From an uncultured Lachnospiraceae bacterium (GTDB lineage Bacteria; Bacillota; Clostridia; Lachnospirales; Lachnospiraceae): 64,000 nucleotides of DNA. Each line of letters opens with the position of its first letter. Positions within the stretch are counted from its first letter, which is position 1. Location of the stretch: positions 124,001 through 188,000 of the forward strand of contig URSA01000001.1 in NCBI GenBank assembly GCA_900550475.1. Direction: 5' to 3'. The notes under the pieces are model-generated. The model worked only from the letters and a program-made list of their open reading frames with translations, had not been told where the DNA came from and searched no databases. A program made the position numbers and the translations under genes. Positions 51,720 to 61,255 of the stretch are shown piece by piece.

Positions 51720-52715
51720 ATGGCAAGGACGATAGAAACCAATTTTACGGAAGAAGACATCAAGATCGAAGGAACCCTGCGCCCGCAGTATCTGCGGGAT
51801 TACATCGGGCAGGAAAAGATCAAGGCAAATCTGAAAATCTACATCGAGGCGGCAAAGCAGAGGGGCGATGCGCTGGATCATGCGTTGTTCTACGGCCCGC
51901 CCGGTCTCGGAAAGACCACGTTGGCAGGCATTATCGCCAACGAGATGGGCGTCAATATGAAGGTGACCAGCGGCCCCGCCATCGAGAAGCCGGGGGAGAT
52001 CGCCGCCATACTGAATAATCTGCAGGAGGGCGATATTCTGTTCGTGGACGAGATCCACCGTCTGAACCGTCAGGTTGAGGAGGTGCTTTATCCCGCCATG
52101 GAGGATTTTGCCATCGATATTATGATCGGCAAGGGAGCAAGCGCCCGCTCCATTCGTCTGGATCTGCCGAAATTCACCCTGATCGGTGCGACCACCAGAG
52201 CCGGTATGCTCACGGCGCCCCTGCGTGACCGGTTCGGCATGATTCACCGGCTTGAGTTTTACACTGTCCCGGAGCTGCAGACTATCATCCGCCACTCGGC
52301 AAAGATTCTGAATGTGGAGATCGACGAGGGCGGTTCCAGGGAGCTGGCGCGGAGAAGCAGAGGGACGCCGAGACTGGCAAACCGGATCTTAAAACGTGTC
52401 CGGGACTTCGCACAGGTAAAATACGACGGCAATATTACGGAGGAGATCGCGCGCACGGCTTTAGATCTGATGGATGTGGACAAGCTGGGGCTGGATCACA
52501 TCGACCGCAACATGCTCTCCACCATGATTTTGAAATTCGGGGGCGGTCCGGTGGGGCTTGATACGCTGGCGGCTGCCATCGGGGAGGATGCCGGGACGAT
52601 CGAGGATGTGTATGAGCCGTTCCTGATCCAGAACGGTCTGTTAAACCGCACTCCCCGGGGGCGTGTGGCGACGGATCTGGCATATCATCACATGGGAATC
52701 GAGAGAACGGAGTAA
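51720..52715 (+). CDS. ruvB: Holliday junction branch migration ATPase RuvB
   Basis: A 331-residue AAA+ motor: Walker A GPPGLGKTTLAG, Walker B ILFVDEIHRL, sensor 1 GATTRAGML, arginine finger region RDRFGM, and a C-terminal winged helix (NGLLNRTPRGRVAT). Normal length. With RuvA it migrates Holliday junctions for recombination and repair; ruvC is not adjacent, as is usual in Firmicutes. Confidence 0.97.
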   Translation: MARTIETNFTEEDIKIEGTLRPQYLRDYIGQEKIKANLKIYIEAAKQRGDALDHALFYGPPGLGKTTLAGIIANEMGVNMKVTSGPAIEKPGEIAAILNNLQEGDILFVDEIHRLNRQVEEVLYPAMEDFAIDIMIGKGASARSIRLDLPKFTLIGATTRAGMLTAPLRDRFGMIHRLEFYTVPELQTIIRHSAKILNVEIDEGGSRELARRSRGTPRLANRILKRVRDFAQVKYDGNITEEIARTALDLMDVDKLGLDHIDRNMLSTMILKFGGGPVGLDTLAAAIGEDAGTIEDVYEPFLIQNGLLNRTPRGRVATDLAYHHMGIERTE

Positions 52716-52722
52716 AATCTGC

Positions 52723-52751
52723 TTGCCTGTAACGATATCTTGATATATAAT
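52723..52751 (+). promoter_or_regulatory. Promoter for zapA
   Basis: TTGCCT (52723-52728), 17-base spacer, TATAAT (52746-52751). Confidence 0.72.
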
Positions 52752-52826
52752 ACATGTAGTATGCAAAAACGGCATGCATTGGCATATTTTGTATGTTATT
52801 GGATTCGGCGGCAAGGGGGATCGGTC

Positions 52827-53234
52827 ATGTCTTCTAAAACGAACACCGAGGTAATCATAGGGGGAAAGATTTTCACACTGAGCGGGTACGAGAGCGAGGA
52901 ATATCTCCAGAAGGTTGCGTCCTATATCAACAGCAAGATTGAAGAATACGGGAAGATCGACAGCTTTCGCAAGCAGCCGCAGGATACGCAGGCGGTTCTT
53001 CTGGAGCTGAATATTGCTGACGATTACTTTAAGGCAAAGAAGCAGATCATGCTGATGGAGGAGGAGCTGCAGGCGAAGGAGAAGGAGCTTTATGACCTGA
53101 AGCATGAATTGATCGCCTCCCAGATCAAGCTTGAGGCGACCGAGAAGCGCGGCAAGGAGCTGCAGCAGGAGATCCATGAGAGCGCCAAGAAGATCGTGCG
53201 TCTGGAAACGGAATTGAAGGATTCAACCAAATAA
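52827..53234 (+). CDS. zapA: Cell division protein ZapA
   Basis: A 135-residue protein with the ZapA globular start (TEVIIGGKIFTLSGYESEEY) and a long coiled coil (about 70-130). It bundles FtsZ filaments at the division ring. The ATG at 52827 follows AAGGGGGAT; an in-frame ATG at 52740 precedes the promoter -10. Lies before a U32 peptidase gene and the SEDS-PBP fusion, a cell-wall and division neighbourhood. Confidence 0.92.
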   Translation: MSSKTNTEVIIGGKIFTLSGYESEEYLQKVASYINSKIEEYGKIDSFRKQPQDTQAVLLELNIADDYFKAKKQIMLMEEELQAKEKELYDLKHELIASQIKLEATEKRGKELQQEIHESAKKIVRLETELKDSTK

Positions 53235-53276
53235 GATATCAATGCAAGGAGAGGGAGAGACGCTGTCTGGAAACAG

Positions 53277-55493
53277 ATGGCGTTTATTGATTCCATGGGA
53301 CAAACAAGGGTAGAACTGCTGGCGCCTGCCGGCAATTACGAGAGCTTTTTGGGGGCGATCCATGCGGGTGCGGACGCTGTCTATCTGGGCGGCGAAAAAT
53401 TCGGCGCCCGCGCCTATGCGGACAATTTCACGGAGGAAGAGATCTGCCGTGGGATCCGTTATGCCCATATATTCGGAAGAAAAGTCTATCTGACGGTGAA
53501 CACGCTGATCAAGGATTCGGAGTTTGGGGAACTGGTGCCGTATCTGACGCCCTTTTATGAGGCAGGGCTGGACGGGGTCATTGTGCAGGATATGGGGGCG
53601 CTTCTGGCGATCCGGGAAGCGTTTCCGGGGTTGGAGCTGCATGCCAGCACCCAGATGACCGTGACGGGAAGCTATGGCGCGGAGCTGTTAAAGGAGCTTG
53701 GCGTGGTGCGCATTGTGCCTGCCCGCGAGCTGTCTCTGGAGGAGATCGTTTCTCTGAAACAGGAGACAGGGCTGGAGATCGAGGCGTTTATCCACGGTGC
53801 CATGTGTTACTGCTATTCCGGGCAATGCCTGTTCAGCAGCCTGTTGGGAGGGAGAAGCGGAAACCGCGGGCGCTGTGCCCAGCCCTGCCGCCTGCCTTAC
53901 CGCGTTGTAAGCGACGGAAAATCCGGGGAGGAGCGCTACCCGCTTTCCCTGAAGGATATGTGTACGATTGCCTGCCTGCCGGATCTGATTGAGGCGGGGA
54001 TCGATTCCTTCAAAATAGAAGGACGTATGAAAAAACCGGAGTATGCCGCCGGGGTTACGGCGATCTATCGGAAATATATTGATCTGTACGAAAGCTGCGG
54101 AAGAGAGGGCTACCGGGTTTCGGAACAGGATATGCAGACCCTCCGTTCCCTGTATATCCGGACCGGGATTCAGGACGGCTATTATTTCAAGCATAACGGT
54201 GCGGATATGGTTACGCTCACCTCGCCCGCATACAGCGGAAGCAGCGAGGAGGTGCTGGAGAGAATACGGCAGGAGCATCTGGAGACGCCCCTGAAACGGG
54301 AGATTTCCATGGAGGCTTCCTTTGTGGTGGGTGCGCCCGCAAAGCTCACACTGATCTGTGGGGCGGAGGCTGAGCGCGTGTCGGTGACCGTGTGCGGAGA
54401 AACCTGCCGGAAGGCCGAAAAACAGCCTGTCACATCCGAAAAAATAAAGATTGGTTTTTTGAAGCTGGGCAATTCCTTCTTTACGGCGAAAGAAGAAAAT
54501 GTCCGCGTTTTTGCGGATGAGGATCTGTTCTTTCCCCTGAAATCCATAAACGAACTGCGCAGGGCAGGTGTGGAGGCGCTGGAGGAGAAGCTTTGTCCCG
54601 GCCGGACTGCGTTACGGGAAAAAGAGTGTGAGGCGGCATGCATGAGTTTCACGCGGGACGGAAATGCTAGAAAAAAGCAATTAAACCGCCGTGTCTTAAT
54701 TAGTACGGAGGAACAGTTTGATGGGCTGCTTCGCTCCGGTTATCCCGTGGAGCTTCTGTATCTGGAGGCGGACATGATAAAGAAAAGCGTGGGAGAGTAC
54801 CGGGCGCGCCTTGCCGGGGCGGACATGGAATGTCCGATTTTCCTTGCGCTTCCCTATATTGTGCGGAAGAAGGATTTAAAGGAATTAAACCGCCTTTATT
54901 CCCTGATGGAGGAGGCGGACGGCTGCCTCGTCCGGAACACGGAGAGCTTTTATCTGTTAAAAAAGAAAGGCTATCAAAAACCGGTTTTCACAGATGTGGG
55001 CGTTTACTGCTTTAACCGCAAAACCTGTGATTTCTGGCTTGACCGGGCGGATGGGATCTGTCTGCCGTACGAGTTAAACCGCAGGGAAACGCTTGCCATG
55101 ACGGAGCCGTACCGGGACTGCAATATGGAAAAAGTGGTTTACGGGCGGATTCCGCTGATGATCACGGCTAACTGTGTGGGCAAAACAACGGGACGCTGCC
55201 TGCATAAGGAAGGGGCGGGAACAGTTCTTTCAGACCGGTATCAAAAGAAATTCCCCGTGGTGTTTTGCTGTGAAAACTGCTATAACCTGATCTACAATTC
55301 CGTGCCGCTCTCCCTGCACAAGCAATGTGCCGCCGGGGAGGCGGAAACGGCGTGGCGTCTTTCCTTTACGGTGGAAAGCGGCGCACAGACGGAACAGATC
55401 CTGCAGTTTTTTAAAAGTCTGCCCGAAAATCCCGGAGCGTGCCCGCCCTATGCGGAATATACCACCGGACACGAAAAAAGAGGAGTTTTATAA
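53277..55493 (+). CDS. U32 family peptidase with DUF3656-like domain
   Basis: A 738-residue protein. The N-terminal U32 barrel has LLAPAGNYESFLGAIHAGAD, the signature EAFIHGAMCYCYSGQC and RCAQPCR (Cys residues that may hold an Fe-S cluster). A DUF3656-like insertion and a second barrel-like part follow (FTDVGVYCFNR). U32 proteins include tRNA or rRNA hydroxylation enzymes as well as putative collagenases, so peptidase activity is not assured. The ribosome site is poor: GGAGAGGGAG lies about 17 bases before the ATG at 53277. Confidence 0.85.
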   Translation: MAFIDSMGQTRVELLAPAGNYESFLGAIHAGADAVYLGGEKFGARAYADNFTEEEICRGIRYAHIFGRKVYLTVNTLIKDSEFGELVPYLTPFYEAGLDGVIVQDMGALLAIREAFPGLELHASTQMTVTGSYGAELLKELGVVRIVPARELSLEEIVSLKQETGLEIEAFIHGAMCYCYSGQCLFSSLLGGRSGNRGRCAQPCRLPYRVVSDGKSGEERYPLSLKDMCTIACLPDLIEAGIDSFKIEGRMKKPEYAAGVTAIYRKYIDLYESCGREGYRVSEQDMQTLRSLYIRTGIQDGYYFKHNGADMVTLTSPAYSGSSEEVLERIRQEHLETPLKREISMEASFVVGAPAKLTLICGAEAERVSVTVCGETCRKAEKQPVTSEKIKIGFLKLGNSFFTAKEENVRVFADEDLFFPLKSINELRRAGVEALEEKLCPGRTALREKECEAACMSFTRDGNARKKQLNRRVLISTEEQFDGLLRSGYPVELLYLEADMIKKSVGEYRARLAGADMECPIFLALPYIVRKKDLKELNRLYSLMEEADGCLVRNTESFYLLKKKGYQKPVFTDVGVYCFNRKTCDFWLDRADGICLPYELNRRETLAMTEPYRDCNMEKVVYGRIPLMITANCVGKTTGRCLHKEGAGTVLSDRYQKKFPVVFCCENCYNLIYNSVPLSLHKQCAAGEAETAWRLSFTVESGAQTEQILQFFKSLPENPGACPPYAEYTTGHEKRGVL

Positions 55494-55495
55494 GG

Positions 55496-58201
55496 ATGAA
55501 GGAATACATTGCCGAGTTGTCCAAATATATGATCACGCTCCTTTTGGCAGTCTATGCGCTGGAATCATTTCTTTCCTTCCGCTTTTCCAAAAAGGGGGCG
55601 TTGAACGGAATTTACATCAGGCAGCGGATTTATCTGCTCCTCATACAGTTTCTCGCCTTCCTTACCATGACAGTGCGGGCGCACGACATGCAGTATCTGT
55701 TTTTCTATGCCTATGTGCAGGTGTTTCTGTTTGCGCTCATGTCCGTTACGGGGCTGATCTATGAAAAGGCGGATAAGCATCTGCTAAACAACATGTGCAT
55801 GCTTTTGGGAATCGGCTTTATTATTCTGGCGCGCATTTCCTTGAAAAAAGCGGAGAAGCAGCTGGCAGTCGCCCTTCTTTCCTTTCTGATCGCGCTGGCA
55901 GTTCCGTTTCTGGTAAAGCAGCTGCGTTTTTTGAAAAAGGGGGCATGGCTCTACGCGGCGATTGGCGCGGGAATGCTTTCCACCGTGCTGATTCTGGGCG
56001 GCCTGACCTATGGAGCGAAGATTTCTTTTACCGTTCAGGGGATCACCTTCCAGCCATCGGAGCTTGTAAAGCTTTTGTTTGTGTTCTTTCTTGCCGCGGC
56101 GCTCTGCGAGAATACCTCCTTTGTGCGGCTTGTCATCACCACGGCGCTCGCTGCTGCCCACGTGATCATTCTGGTACTTTCAAGGGATTTGGGGAGCGCC
56201 CTGATTTTTTTTGCCGCCTATGTGTTCGTGGTTTTTATGGCGACGGGAAGCTACCTGTATCTGACTTTGGGAATCGCGGCGTTCGGCGGTTCTGCGGTTG
56301 CGTCCTACTATCTGTTTGACCATGTCCGCAACCGTGTGATGATTTTTCTGGATCCCTTTTCCTATATTGATGCGCAGGGGTATCAGCTTACGCAGTCGCT
56401 TTTTTCGGTCTGTAGCGGCAGCTGGTTCGGACTGGGACTGTTCGGCGGCACGCCGGAGGATATTCCCTTTGTGGAGACGGACTTTATTTTTTCCGCCATC
56501 TGCGAGGAGCTTGGTGTGATCAGCGGCATCTGCATCGTTTTGATCTGCGTGGGCAGCTTTCTGCTTATGCTTCGCATCGGCATGCAGAGCAAGGACAGCT
56601 TTCTCAGGCTGCTTGCATACGGCTGTGCCGTGATGTATCTGTTTCAGATTTTCCTTACCATAGGCGGCGGGGTCAAGTTCATTCCCTTGACCGGTGTGAC
56701 GCTGCCCCTTGTCAGCTACGGCGGAAGCTCGGTGTTGAGCACCGTGCTGTTGTTCTTTATCGTGCAGGCGGTCGCCGTGAACAGGCAGAAGGACACCGCG
56801 CCCGTGACCGGCAGTGTATATGTGCTCATGTATTTCTTTGTGGCGCTTTTTCTGGCGATGATGGGCTATCTGGTCTGGTTTGTCAAAAACAATGAGCAGA
56901 CCCTGATCAACAACAGCTACAACTCCAGGCAGGAGATGCTTGCGTCCCAGAATTACCGGGGCTCCATTTACGCCGCGGGCGGAGAGGTGCTTGCGGAAAC
57001 GGTATTCCTTCCGGACGGCACCGAACAGAGGCAGTACCCTTACGGCGACAAGTTTGCCCATGTGGTGGGCTTTTCCACGAAGGGACGCATGGGCGTGGAA
57101 TCCCAGGCGAATTATTATCTGATCAATACGAACATCCCTCTGACACAGAAGGTTTCCAATGATATGGCGGGGATCAAGAATCCCGGCGATAATGTCTACA
57201 CAACCCTCGATGTGGCACTGCAGGAGGCGGCATACCGCGAGCTTGGCACCTACAAGGGGGCGATCATTGTGACGGAGGTCTCCACCGGAAAGGTGCTGGC
57301 GATGGTCTCCAATCCGGCGTTTGATCCCAACGAGATCGCGGATATCTGGGATAAGTTAGTGGAGGATGCGGACAGCAGTGTGCTGGTCAACCGTGCCACT
57401 CAGGGGCTTTATCCGCCCGGCTCCACCTTCAAGATCCTGACGGCGCTGGAATATATCAGGGAAAATCCCGACACCTGGCAGGATTACCGCTATACATGCA
57501 ACGGGCATTTCAAGGAGGGAGAGTGGCAGATCAGCTGTTACCACGGAATCAGCCACGGAAAACTGGATTTTATGAAATCTTTTGCAAAATCCTGCAATTC
57601 CTCCTTTTCCAATATCGGACTTTCCCTTGATCTTGCACGGTTTTCGGATACGCTTCAGGATATGCTGTTCAATCAGGAGCTTCCGGTGAGCTTTCTGTAT
57701 GCGAAAAGCCATATTTTACTGTCTGAGGAGATGGACACACCGGATGTGATGCAGCTTGTGATCGGCCAGGGAACCACCCAGATCACACCTTTACATCTGA
57801 ATATGATCACGGCGGCGGTGGCAAACGGCGGCGTGATGATGAAGCCCTATGTGGTTGACAGGGTGGAGAGCGCAAACGGTGTGCTGGTGAAGCGGTTTTC
57901 ACCGGCAGGCGGCATCCGGGTCATGTCAGAGGAGGAGTCGCTTGCCCTGACCGGGTTGATGAGGGCTGTGGTGGAGGAGGGAACTGCCACAAAAATATCC
58001 GGCTTATCCTACACGGTGGCGGGAAAGACCGGATCGGCGGAATACAGCAATGTAAAGGGAGAGAGCCATGCATGGTTCACGGGCTTTGCCCCCGCAGATG
58101 ACCCGCAGATCTGTGTTACCGTGATTTTGGAGGGCGCGGGCAGCGGAGGAGATTACGCCGTGCCCATGGCGAAACGTGTCTTCAACGCTTACTTTGAATA
58201 A
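55496..58201 (+). CDS. Fused SEDS glycosyltransferase and class B PBP
   Basis: A 901-residue fusion of a FtsW/RodA/SpoVE-type polymerase and a transpeptidase in one chain. SEDS part (about 1-435): ten or more membrane helices, LSRDLGSALIFFAAY, and TGVTLPLVSYGGSS. After a further helix (about 440-465) comes the PBP part: NYRGSIYAAGG, then S643-T-F-K646 (SxxK), S699-C-N701 (SxN) and K844-T-G846 (KTG). All catalytic motifs are present, so both activities are expected. It starts three bases after the U32 stop, with GAGGAG upstream. Its role could be in division, elongation or spore cortex. Confidence 0.93.
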   Translation: MKEYIAELSKYMITLLLAVYALESFLSFRFSKKGALNGIYIRQRIYLLLIQFLAFLTMTVRAHDMQYLFFYAYVQVFLFALMSVTGLIYEKADKHLLNNMCMLLGIGFIILARISLKKAEKQLAVALLSFLIALAVPFLVKQLRFLKKGAWLYAAIGAGMLSTVLILGGLTYGAKISFTVQGITFQPSELVKLLFVFFLAAALCENTSFVRLVITTALAAAHVIILVLSRDLGSALIFFAAYVFVVFMATGSYLYLTLGIAAFGGSAVASYYLFDHVRNRVMIFLDPFSYIDAQGYQLTQSLFSVCSGSWFGLGLFGGTPEDIPFVETDFIFSAICEELGVISGICIVLICVGSFLLMLRIGMQSKDSFLRLLAYGCAVMYLFQIFLTIGGGVKFIPLTGVTLPLVSYGGSSVLSTVLLFFIVQAVAVNRQKDTAPVTGSVYVLMYFFVALFLAMMGYLVWFVKNNEQTLINNSYNSRQEMLASQNYRGSIYAAGGEVLAETVFLPDGTEQRQYPYGDKFAHVVGFSTKGRMGVESQANYYLINTNIPLTQKVSNDMAGIKNPGDNVYTTLDVALQEAAYRELGTYKGAIIVTEVSTGKVLAMVSNPAFDPNEIADIWDKLVEDADSSVLVNRATQGLYPPGSTFKILTALEYIRENPDTWQDYRYTCNGHFKEGEWQISCYHGISHGKLDFMKSFAKSCNSSFSNIGLSLDLARFSDTLQDMLFNQELPVSFLYAKSHILLSEEMDTPDVMQLVIGQGTTQITPLHLNMITAAVANGGVMMKPYVVDRVESANGVLVKRFSPAGGIRVMSEEESLALTGLMRAVVEEGTATKISGLSYTVAGKTGSAEYSNVKGESHAWFTGFAPADDPQICVTVILEGAGSGGDYAVPMAKRVFNAYFE

Positions 58202-58214
58202 TGTATAAAATAGG

Positions 58215-58243
58215 TTGCGCACTTTACATGTTTGGACTATACT
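58215..58243 (+). promoter_or_regulatory. Promoter for Nudix gene
   Basis: TTGCGC (58215-58220), 17-base spacer, TATACT (58238-58243). Confidence 0.65.
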
Positions 58244-58292
58244 TAAATTTAGTCAAGCATGTTTTGACACACCAGAAGCAGGAGGAATTGCA

Positions 58293-58745
58293 ATGATAGA
58301 AGCAACCAGTTGCGGCGGTGTGGTTATTTTCCGGGGGAAGATTCTCCTTTTGTATAAGAATTTCAAGAATAAGTACGAAGGATGGGTGCTTCCCAAGGGA
58401 ACCGTGGAGGAAGGCGAGGAGTTTAAACAGACCGCACTTCGTGAGGTATTGGAGGAGTCCGGTGCCCGGGCATTCATTATCAAGTATATTGGAAAGAGTG
58501 AATATTCTTTTAATGTCCCGGAGGATGTTGTTGAGAAAGAGGTCCATTGGTATCTGATGATGGCGGACAGCTATTACAGCAAACCACAACGCGAAGAATT
58601 TTTTGTAGATTCAGGATTTTATAAGTACCATGAGGCTTACCATCTTTTGAAATTTGCGAATGAGAAACAGATTTTGGAGAAGGCGTATGCAGAATATCTG
58701 GAGTTAAAAAAGAATAACCTGTGGGGCAGTAAGAAGTATTACTGA
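58293..58745 (+). CDS. Nudix hydrolase
   Basis: A 150-residue hydrolase with the Nudix box GTVEEGEE near residue 38, followed by REVLEESG, all key Glu present. Cleaves a nucleoside diphosphate linked to another moiety; substrate unknown. ATG at 58293 follows AGGAGG; longer frames would include the promoter. The C-terminal codons form part of the terminator stem. Confidence 0.9.
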   Translation: MIEATSCGGVVIFRGKILLLYKNFKNKYEGWVLPKGTVEEGEEFKQTALREVLEESGARAFIIKYIGKSEYSFNVPEDVVEKEVHWYLMMADSYYSKPQREEFFVDSGFYKYHEAYHLLKFANEKQILEKAYAEYLELKKNNLWGSKKYY

Positions 58746-58760
58746 TCCCACAGGTTTTAT
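58716..58760. terminator. Bidirectional terminator
   Basis: AACCTGTGGG (58716-58725) pairs with CCCACAGGTT (58747-58756), with an inner CAGTAA/TTACTG, followed by TTTT. It overlaps the Nudix stop and serves the convergent HD-GYP-like gene. Confidence 0.8.
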
Positions 58761-58763
58761 CAA

Positions 58764-59840
58764 TCAGTAGATAGCGGTGACGGTCAGATCCTTGCGCCTG
58801 TCCAGATCAAGGAAATCGATCTTGTCGCTGTCCGGCAGGTTCCGCTTCAGAACCGGGCGGGAGAAATGTCTCTCGTTGATCAGAAAGATCTCCCAGACGG
58901 AATCGTCGCTCAGCTTTACGGAAAGTCCGATCTGTGTATCCGCGATCCGCTTCATAATGGGGCGTAGGATATTGTAATCGTACTGGAGCATGCCGTTTTT
59001 CTCAAAATGCTCCACGATCTGCAGGGGGAGCAGGGACTGTCTGTATGATCTGGGCGAGGTCATTGCCTCGTAGGCATCGATAATGGCAATGTGCCTTGCG
59101 TAGAAATCGATCTGCTGCATTTTCAGCTTGGAGGGATAGCCTCTGCCGTCGCAGCGCTCATGGTGCATAAGGATGCTCTTGATCACGGAGGGATCCAGAT
59201 TATCCTGATTTTTCACGATGTTGTAGCCGAGCAGCGTGTGGGTCTTGATCTCCTCAAATTCAATGTCGGTCAGCTTCCCGGGCTTCCAGAGCAGTTCGTT
59301 GGAGATCTTTAACTTTCCGATATCATAGAAGAATGCACACTGGATCAGCATATTTTTCTGGTATTCCTTCATGGCAAGCCAATCTGCAAAAACACCGGCG
59401 ATCAGGGCGGAGTTGAAGCAGTGGGCATGGGTCAGCTCATCCTCACTGGGAACCATATTATAGAGGTAATCGAGGAGGAGTTTTCCACGGGGAACCGGAT
59501 CCGCCAAAAGATGATAGTATCCCAGAAGCGTCTCGGGGTCAACGGGCGTTCCGTTTTCCACAAGCGCGTTCATCCGTTCCTTGTATTCGGGGAAAATGCG
59601 CTGATAGTCTTTCTCAAATCGGGAGAATCCCTCCGACAGGCGTATTTTCTCAAAATGTGTGGTCGCGTAGTCGATTTCTTCCATGATGGAAACAACCATG
59701 ATCTGATACCGTTCCAGCCGGGATATGACAGCATTGTCCACCTGTGTATGGGCACGCACGATGATTTCATTATGTGAATTTACGACATCTTCCGCCAGTT
59801 CCATCCCCGGTGTCAGGGCCATCCGAGCAATTGCTTTCAT
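58764..59840 (-). CDS. HD-GYP-like protein with altered HD motif
   Basis: A 358-residue protein with an N-terminal region of unknown fold (about 1-120) and an HD-GYP-type domain (about 125-310). The metal motifs are near complete: H201 in IKTHTLLG, HHERCDGRGYP (226-236) and D255/D256-region DAYEAMTSPRSYR. The HD dyad, however, reads Y172-D173 in FFYDIGKLKI, so a metal-binding His is lost. It may be an inactive c-di-GMP phosphodiesterase or a binding protein. GGAGG precedes the ATG. Confidence 0.85.
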   Translation of the reverse strand: MKAIARMALTPGMELAEDVVNSHNEIIVRAHTQVDNAVISRLERYQIMVVSIMEEIDYATTHFEKIRLSEGFSRFEKDYQRIFPEYKERMNALVENGTPVDPETLLGYYHLLADPVPRGKLLLDYLYNMVPSEDELTHAHCFNSALIAGVFADWLAMKEYQKNMLIQCAFFYDIGKLKISNELLWKPGKLTDIEFEEIKTHTLLGYNIVKNQDNLDPSVIKSILMHHERCDGRGYPSKLKMQQIDFYARHIAIIDAYEAMTSPRSYRQSLLPLQIVEHFEKNGMLQYDYNILRPIMKRIADTQIGLSVKLSDDSVWEIFLINERHFSRPVLKRNLPDSDKIDFLDLDRRKDLTVTAIY

Positions 59841-59895
59841 TTTTTCCTCCGTATGTAAAGAACCGTAACAGTACCTTTGACCTATATATATTTAT

Positions 59896-59923
59896 AGTAT
59901 AAAATAATTCCCCCGCATGTCAA
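59896..59923 (-). promoter_or_regulatory. Promoter for HD-GYP-like gene
   Basis: On the minus strand, TTGACA (59923-59918), 16-base spacer, TATACT (59901-59896). Confidence 0.65.
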
Positions 59924-59932
59924 TATTTTACT

Positions 59933-59960
59933 TTGGAAAAACCGCAAAATATGTTATGAT
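59933..59960 (+). promoter_or_regulatory. Promoter for the 106-residue conserved gene
   Basis: TTGGAA (59933-59938), 16-base spacer, TATGAT (59955-59960). Divergent from the HD-GYP-like promoter. Confidence 0.5.
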
Positions 59961-59982
59961 TATCTGTATGGAGGAAGGTCGC

Positions 59983-60303
59983 GTGAAAATCTATCCAAAC
60001 TTATATATCGGGGAATCGGTAAATAATCCGGATAAAACAATCAGCCGGCTCAAGAAGCACTCCCGTCTGCTGAGCGCCTATGTGATCACGCTGTCAAACA
60101 ATCCGTCCGATCAGCTGGAAATACATAGTGCCGCCGATCTTGCGCAAAAATATTACCGGAAATATCCTCCGTATGTGATTGGCATCGCTTCCGATTACAA
60201 CGAGGCGGTGGAGCTGGTTCGCCGGATCGCGGAGGAATCCTATGCAGCGCAGGGAGACTGCCGCCTGAAAGAATATCTTTTTTCAAAAAACGTGGAGAAC
60301 TGA
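59983..60303 (+). CDS. Conserved hypothetical protein, 106 residues
   Basis: A soluble 106-residue protein (KIYPNLYIGESVNNP start, later YYRKYPPYVIGIASDYNEA). Of a kind I associate with Lachnospiraceae genomes but without known function. The start is GTG at 59983, eight bases after GGAGG; an ATG at 59968 lies before this site. The DUF2953 gene begins five bases after its stop, so it opens an operon with DUF2953 and gerW, perhaps a spore link. Confidence 0.7.
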   Translation: MKIYPNLYIGESVNNPDKTISRLKKHSRLLSAYVITLSNNPSDQLEIHSAADLAQKYYRKYPPYVIGIASDYNEAVELVRRIAEESYAAQGDCRLKEYLFSKNVEN

Positions 60304-60307
60304 TGGC

Positions 60308-61255
60308 ATGTGGCATGTGATTTTGCAGATATTGGCCGTGCTTGGCATTATTATATTGTGCATATTGGGGCTGGTTCTCTTGGTGCTTGCCCTGATTCTG
60401 TTTGTTCCCATCCGGTACAGGGTAAGCGGCAGTAAATCCGCCGAAACATTCCTTGTGCGGGTCAGGGCATCCTATCTTCTGCATCTTATTACCCTTCGCT
60501 ATGATTACCCGGAAAGCAAGCAGGCAAGCCTGCGCGTTTTCGGACGCCAGATTGCGGTATTCCCGCAGGAGGACACGGCTTCCGAGACGGAGGAGGAAGC
60601 AAAAGACACCACTTCCGGGACGAAGACAGATGAGACGACGGATACAGCTTCGGAGTTGAAAGAGGAAGCGGCAAAGGACAAGATTCCTGAGGTGAAGGCG
60701 GAAGTGTCCAAGGATGCGGTTTCCGAGACAGCGGCAGAAATGCCGCAGGATGAGGCTTCTGAGACGGAGGAGGTAGCAAAGACTGCGTCTTCCGTGACAG
60801 AAACGGAAACGAAGAAAAAGAAACCCTCCTTTCTGAAAAAGTGTATCTACACAATTCGGGGCATATGTGATAAAATAAGAAAAATTGCAGAAAATATTTC
60901 CTATTACAAGGATATTTTAACAGCGGCGGAAAACCGGCTTATGTATGACCGGCTGCTGATGCGGATCAGGAAGATTCTGAAAAGCATCTGTCCACGCAAA
61001 CTCAGGACACGTATTCTGGTGGGTACGGGATCTCCCGATACCACGGGGTATCTGTGTGCGCTCTACGGGCTGCTGCTTCCGAAATTTGGAAGACAGCTTG
61101 ACTTTACCGCCGATTTTGAGAACAAGGTCTTTGAAGGAGACTTTTGGCTAAAGGGCGGGATCATGCTTTACCCTCTGCTTTTGCAGGCGGGAAAGATTTA
61201 TTTTGACAAACAGCTGCGAATCTTTTTGAAGGAACTGAAACGGGAGGAAGAATAA
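60308..61255 (+). CDS. DUF2953 protein with acidic low-complexity insert
   Basis: A 315-residue protein: N-terminal membrane helix (about 5-30), a FVPIRYRV beta stretch typical of DUF2953, a low-complexity insert rich in Glu, Thr, Ala and Lys (about 87-175), then a basic helical region and the C-terminal DUF2953 part (ILVGTGSPDTTGYLCALYG). The family commonly precedes gerW/ytfJ, as here. Its TAA overlaps the gerW ATG by one base. Function unknown, probably related to spores. Confidence 0.85.
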   Translation: MWHVILQILAVLGIIILCILGLVLLVLALILFVPIRYRVSGSKSAETFLVRVRASYLLHLITLRYDYPESKQASLRVFGRQIAVFPQEDTASETEEEAKDTTSGTKTDETTDTASELKEEAAKDKIPEVKAEVSKDAVSETAAEMPQDEASETEEVAKTASSVTETETKKKKPSFLKKCIYTIRGICDKIRKIAENISYYKDILTAAENRLMYDRLLMRIRKILKSICPRKLRTRILVGTGSPDTTGYLCALYGLLLPKFGRQLDFTADFENKVFEGDFWLKGGIMLYPLLLQAGKIYFDKQLRIFLKELKREEE

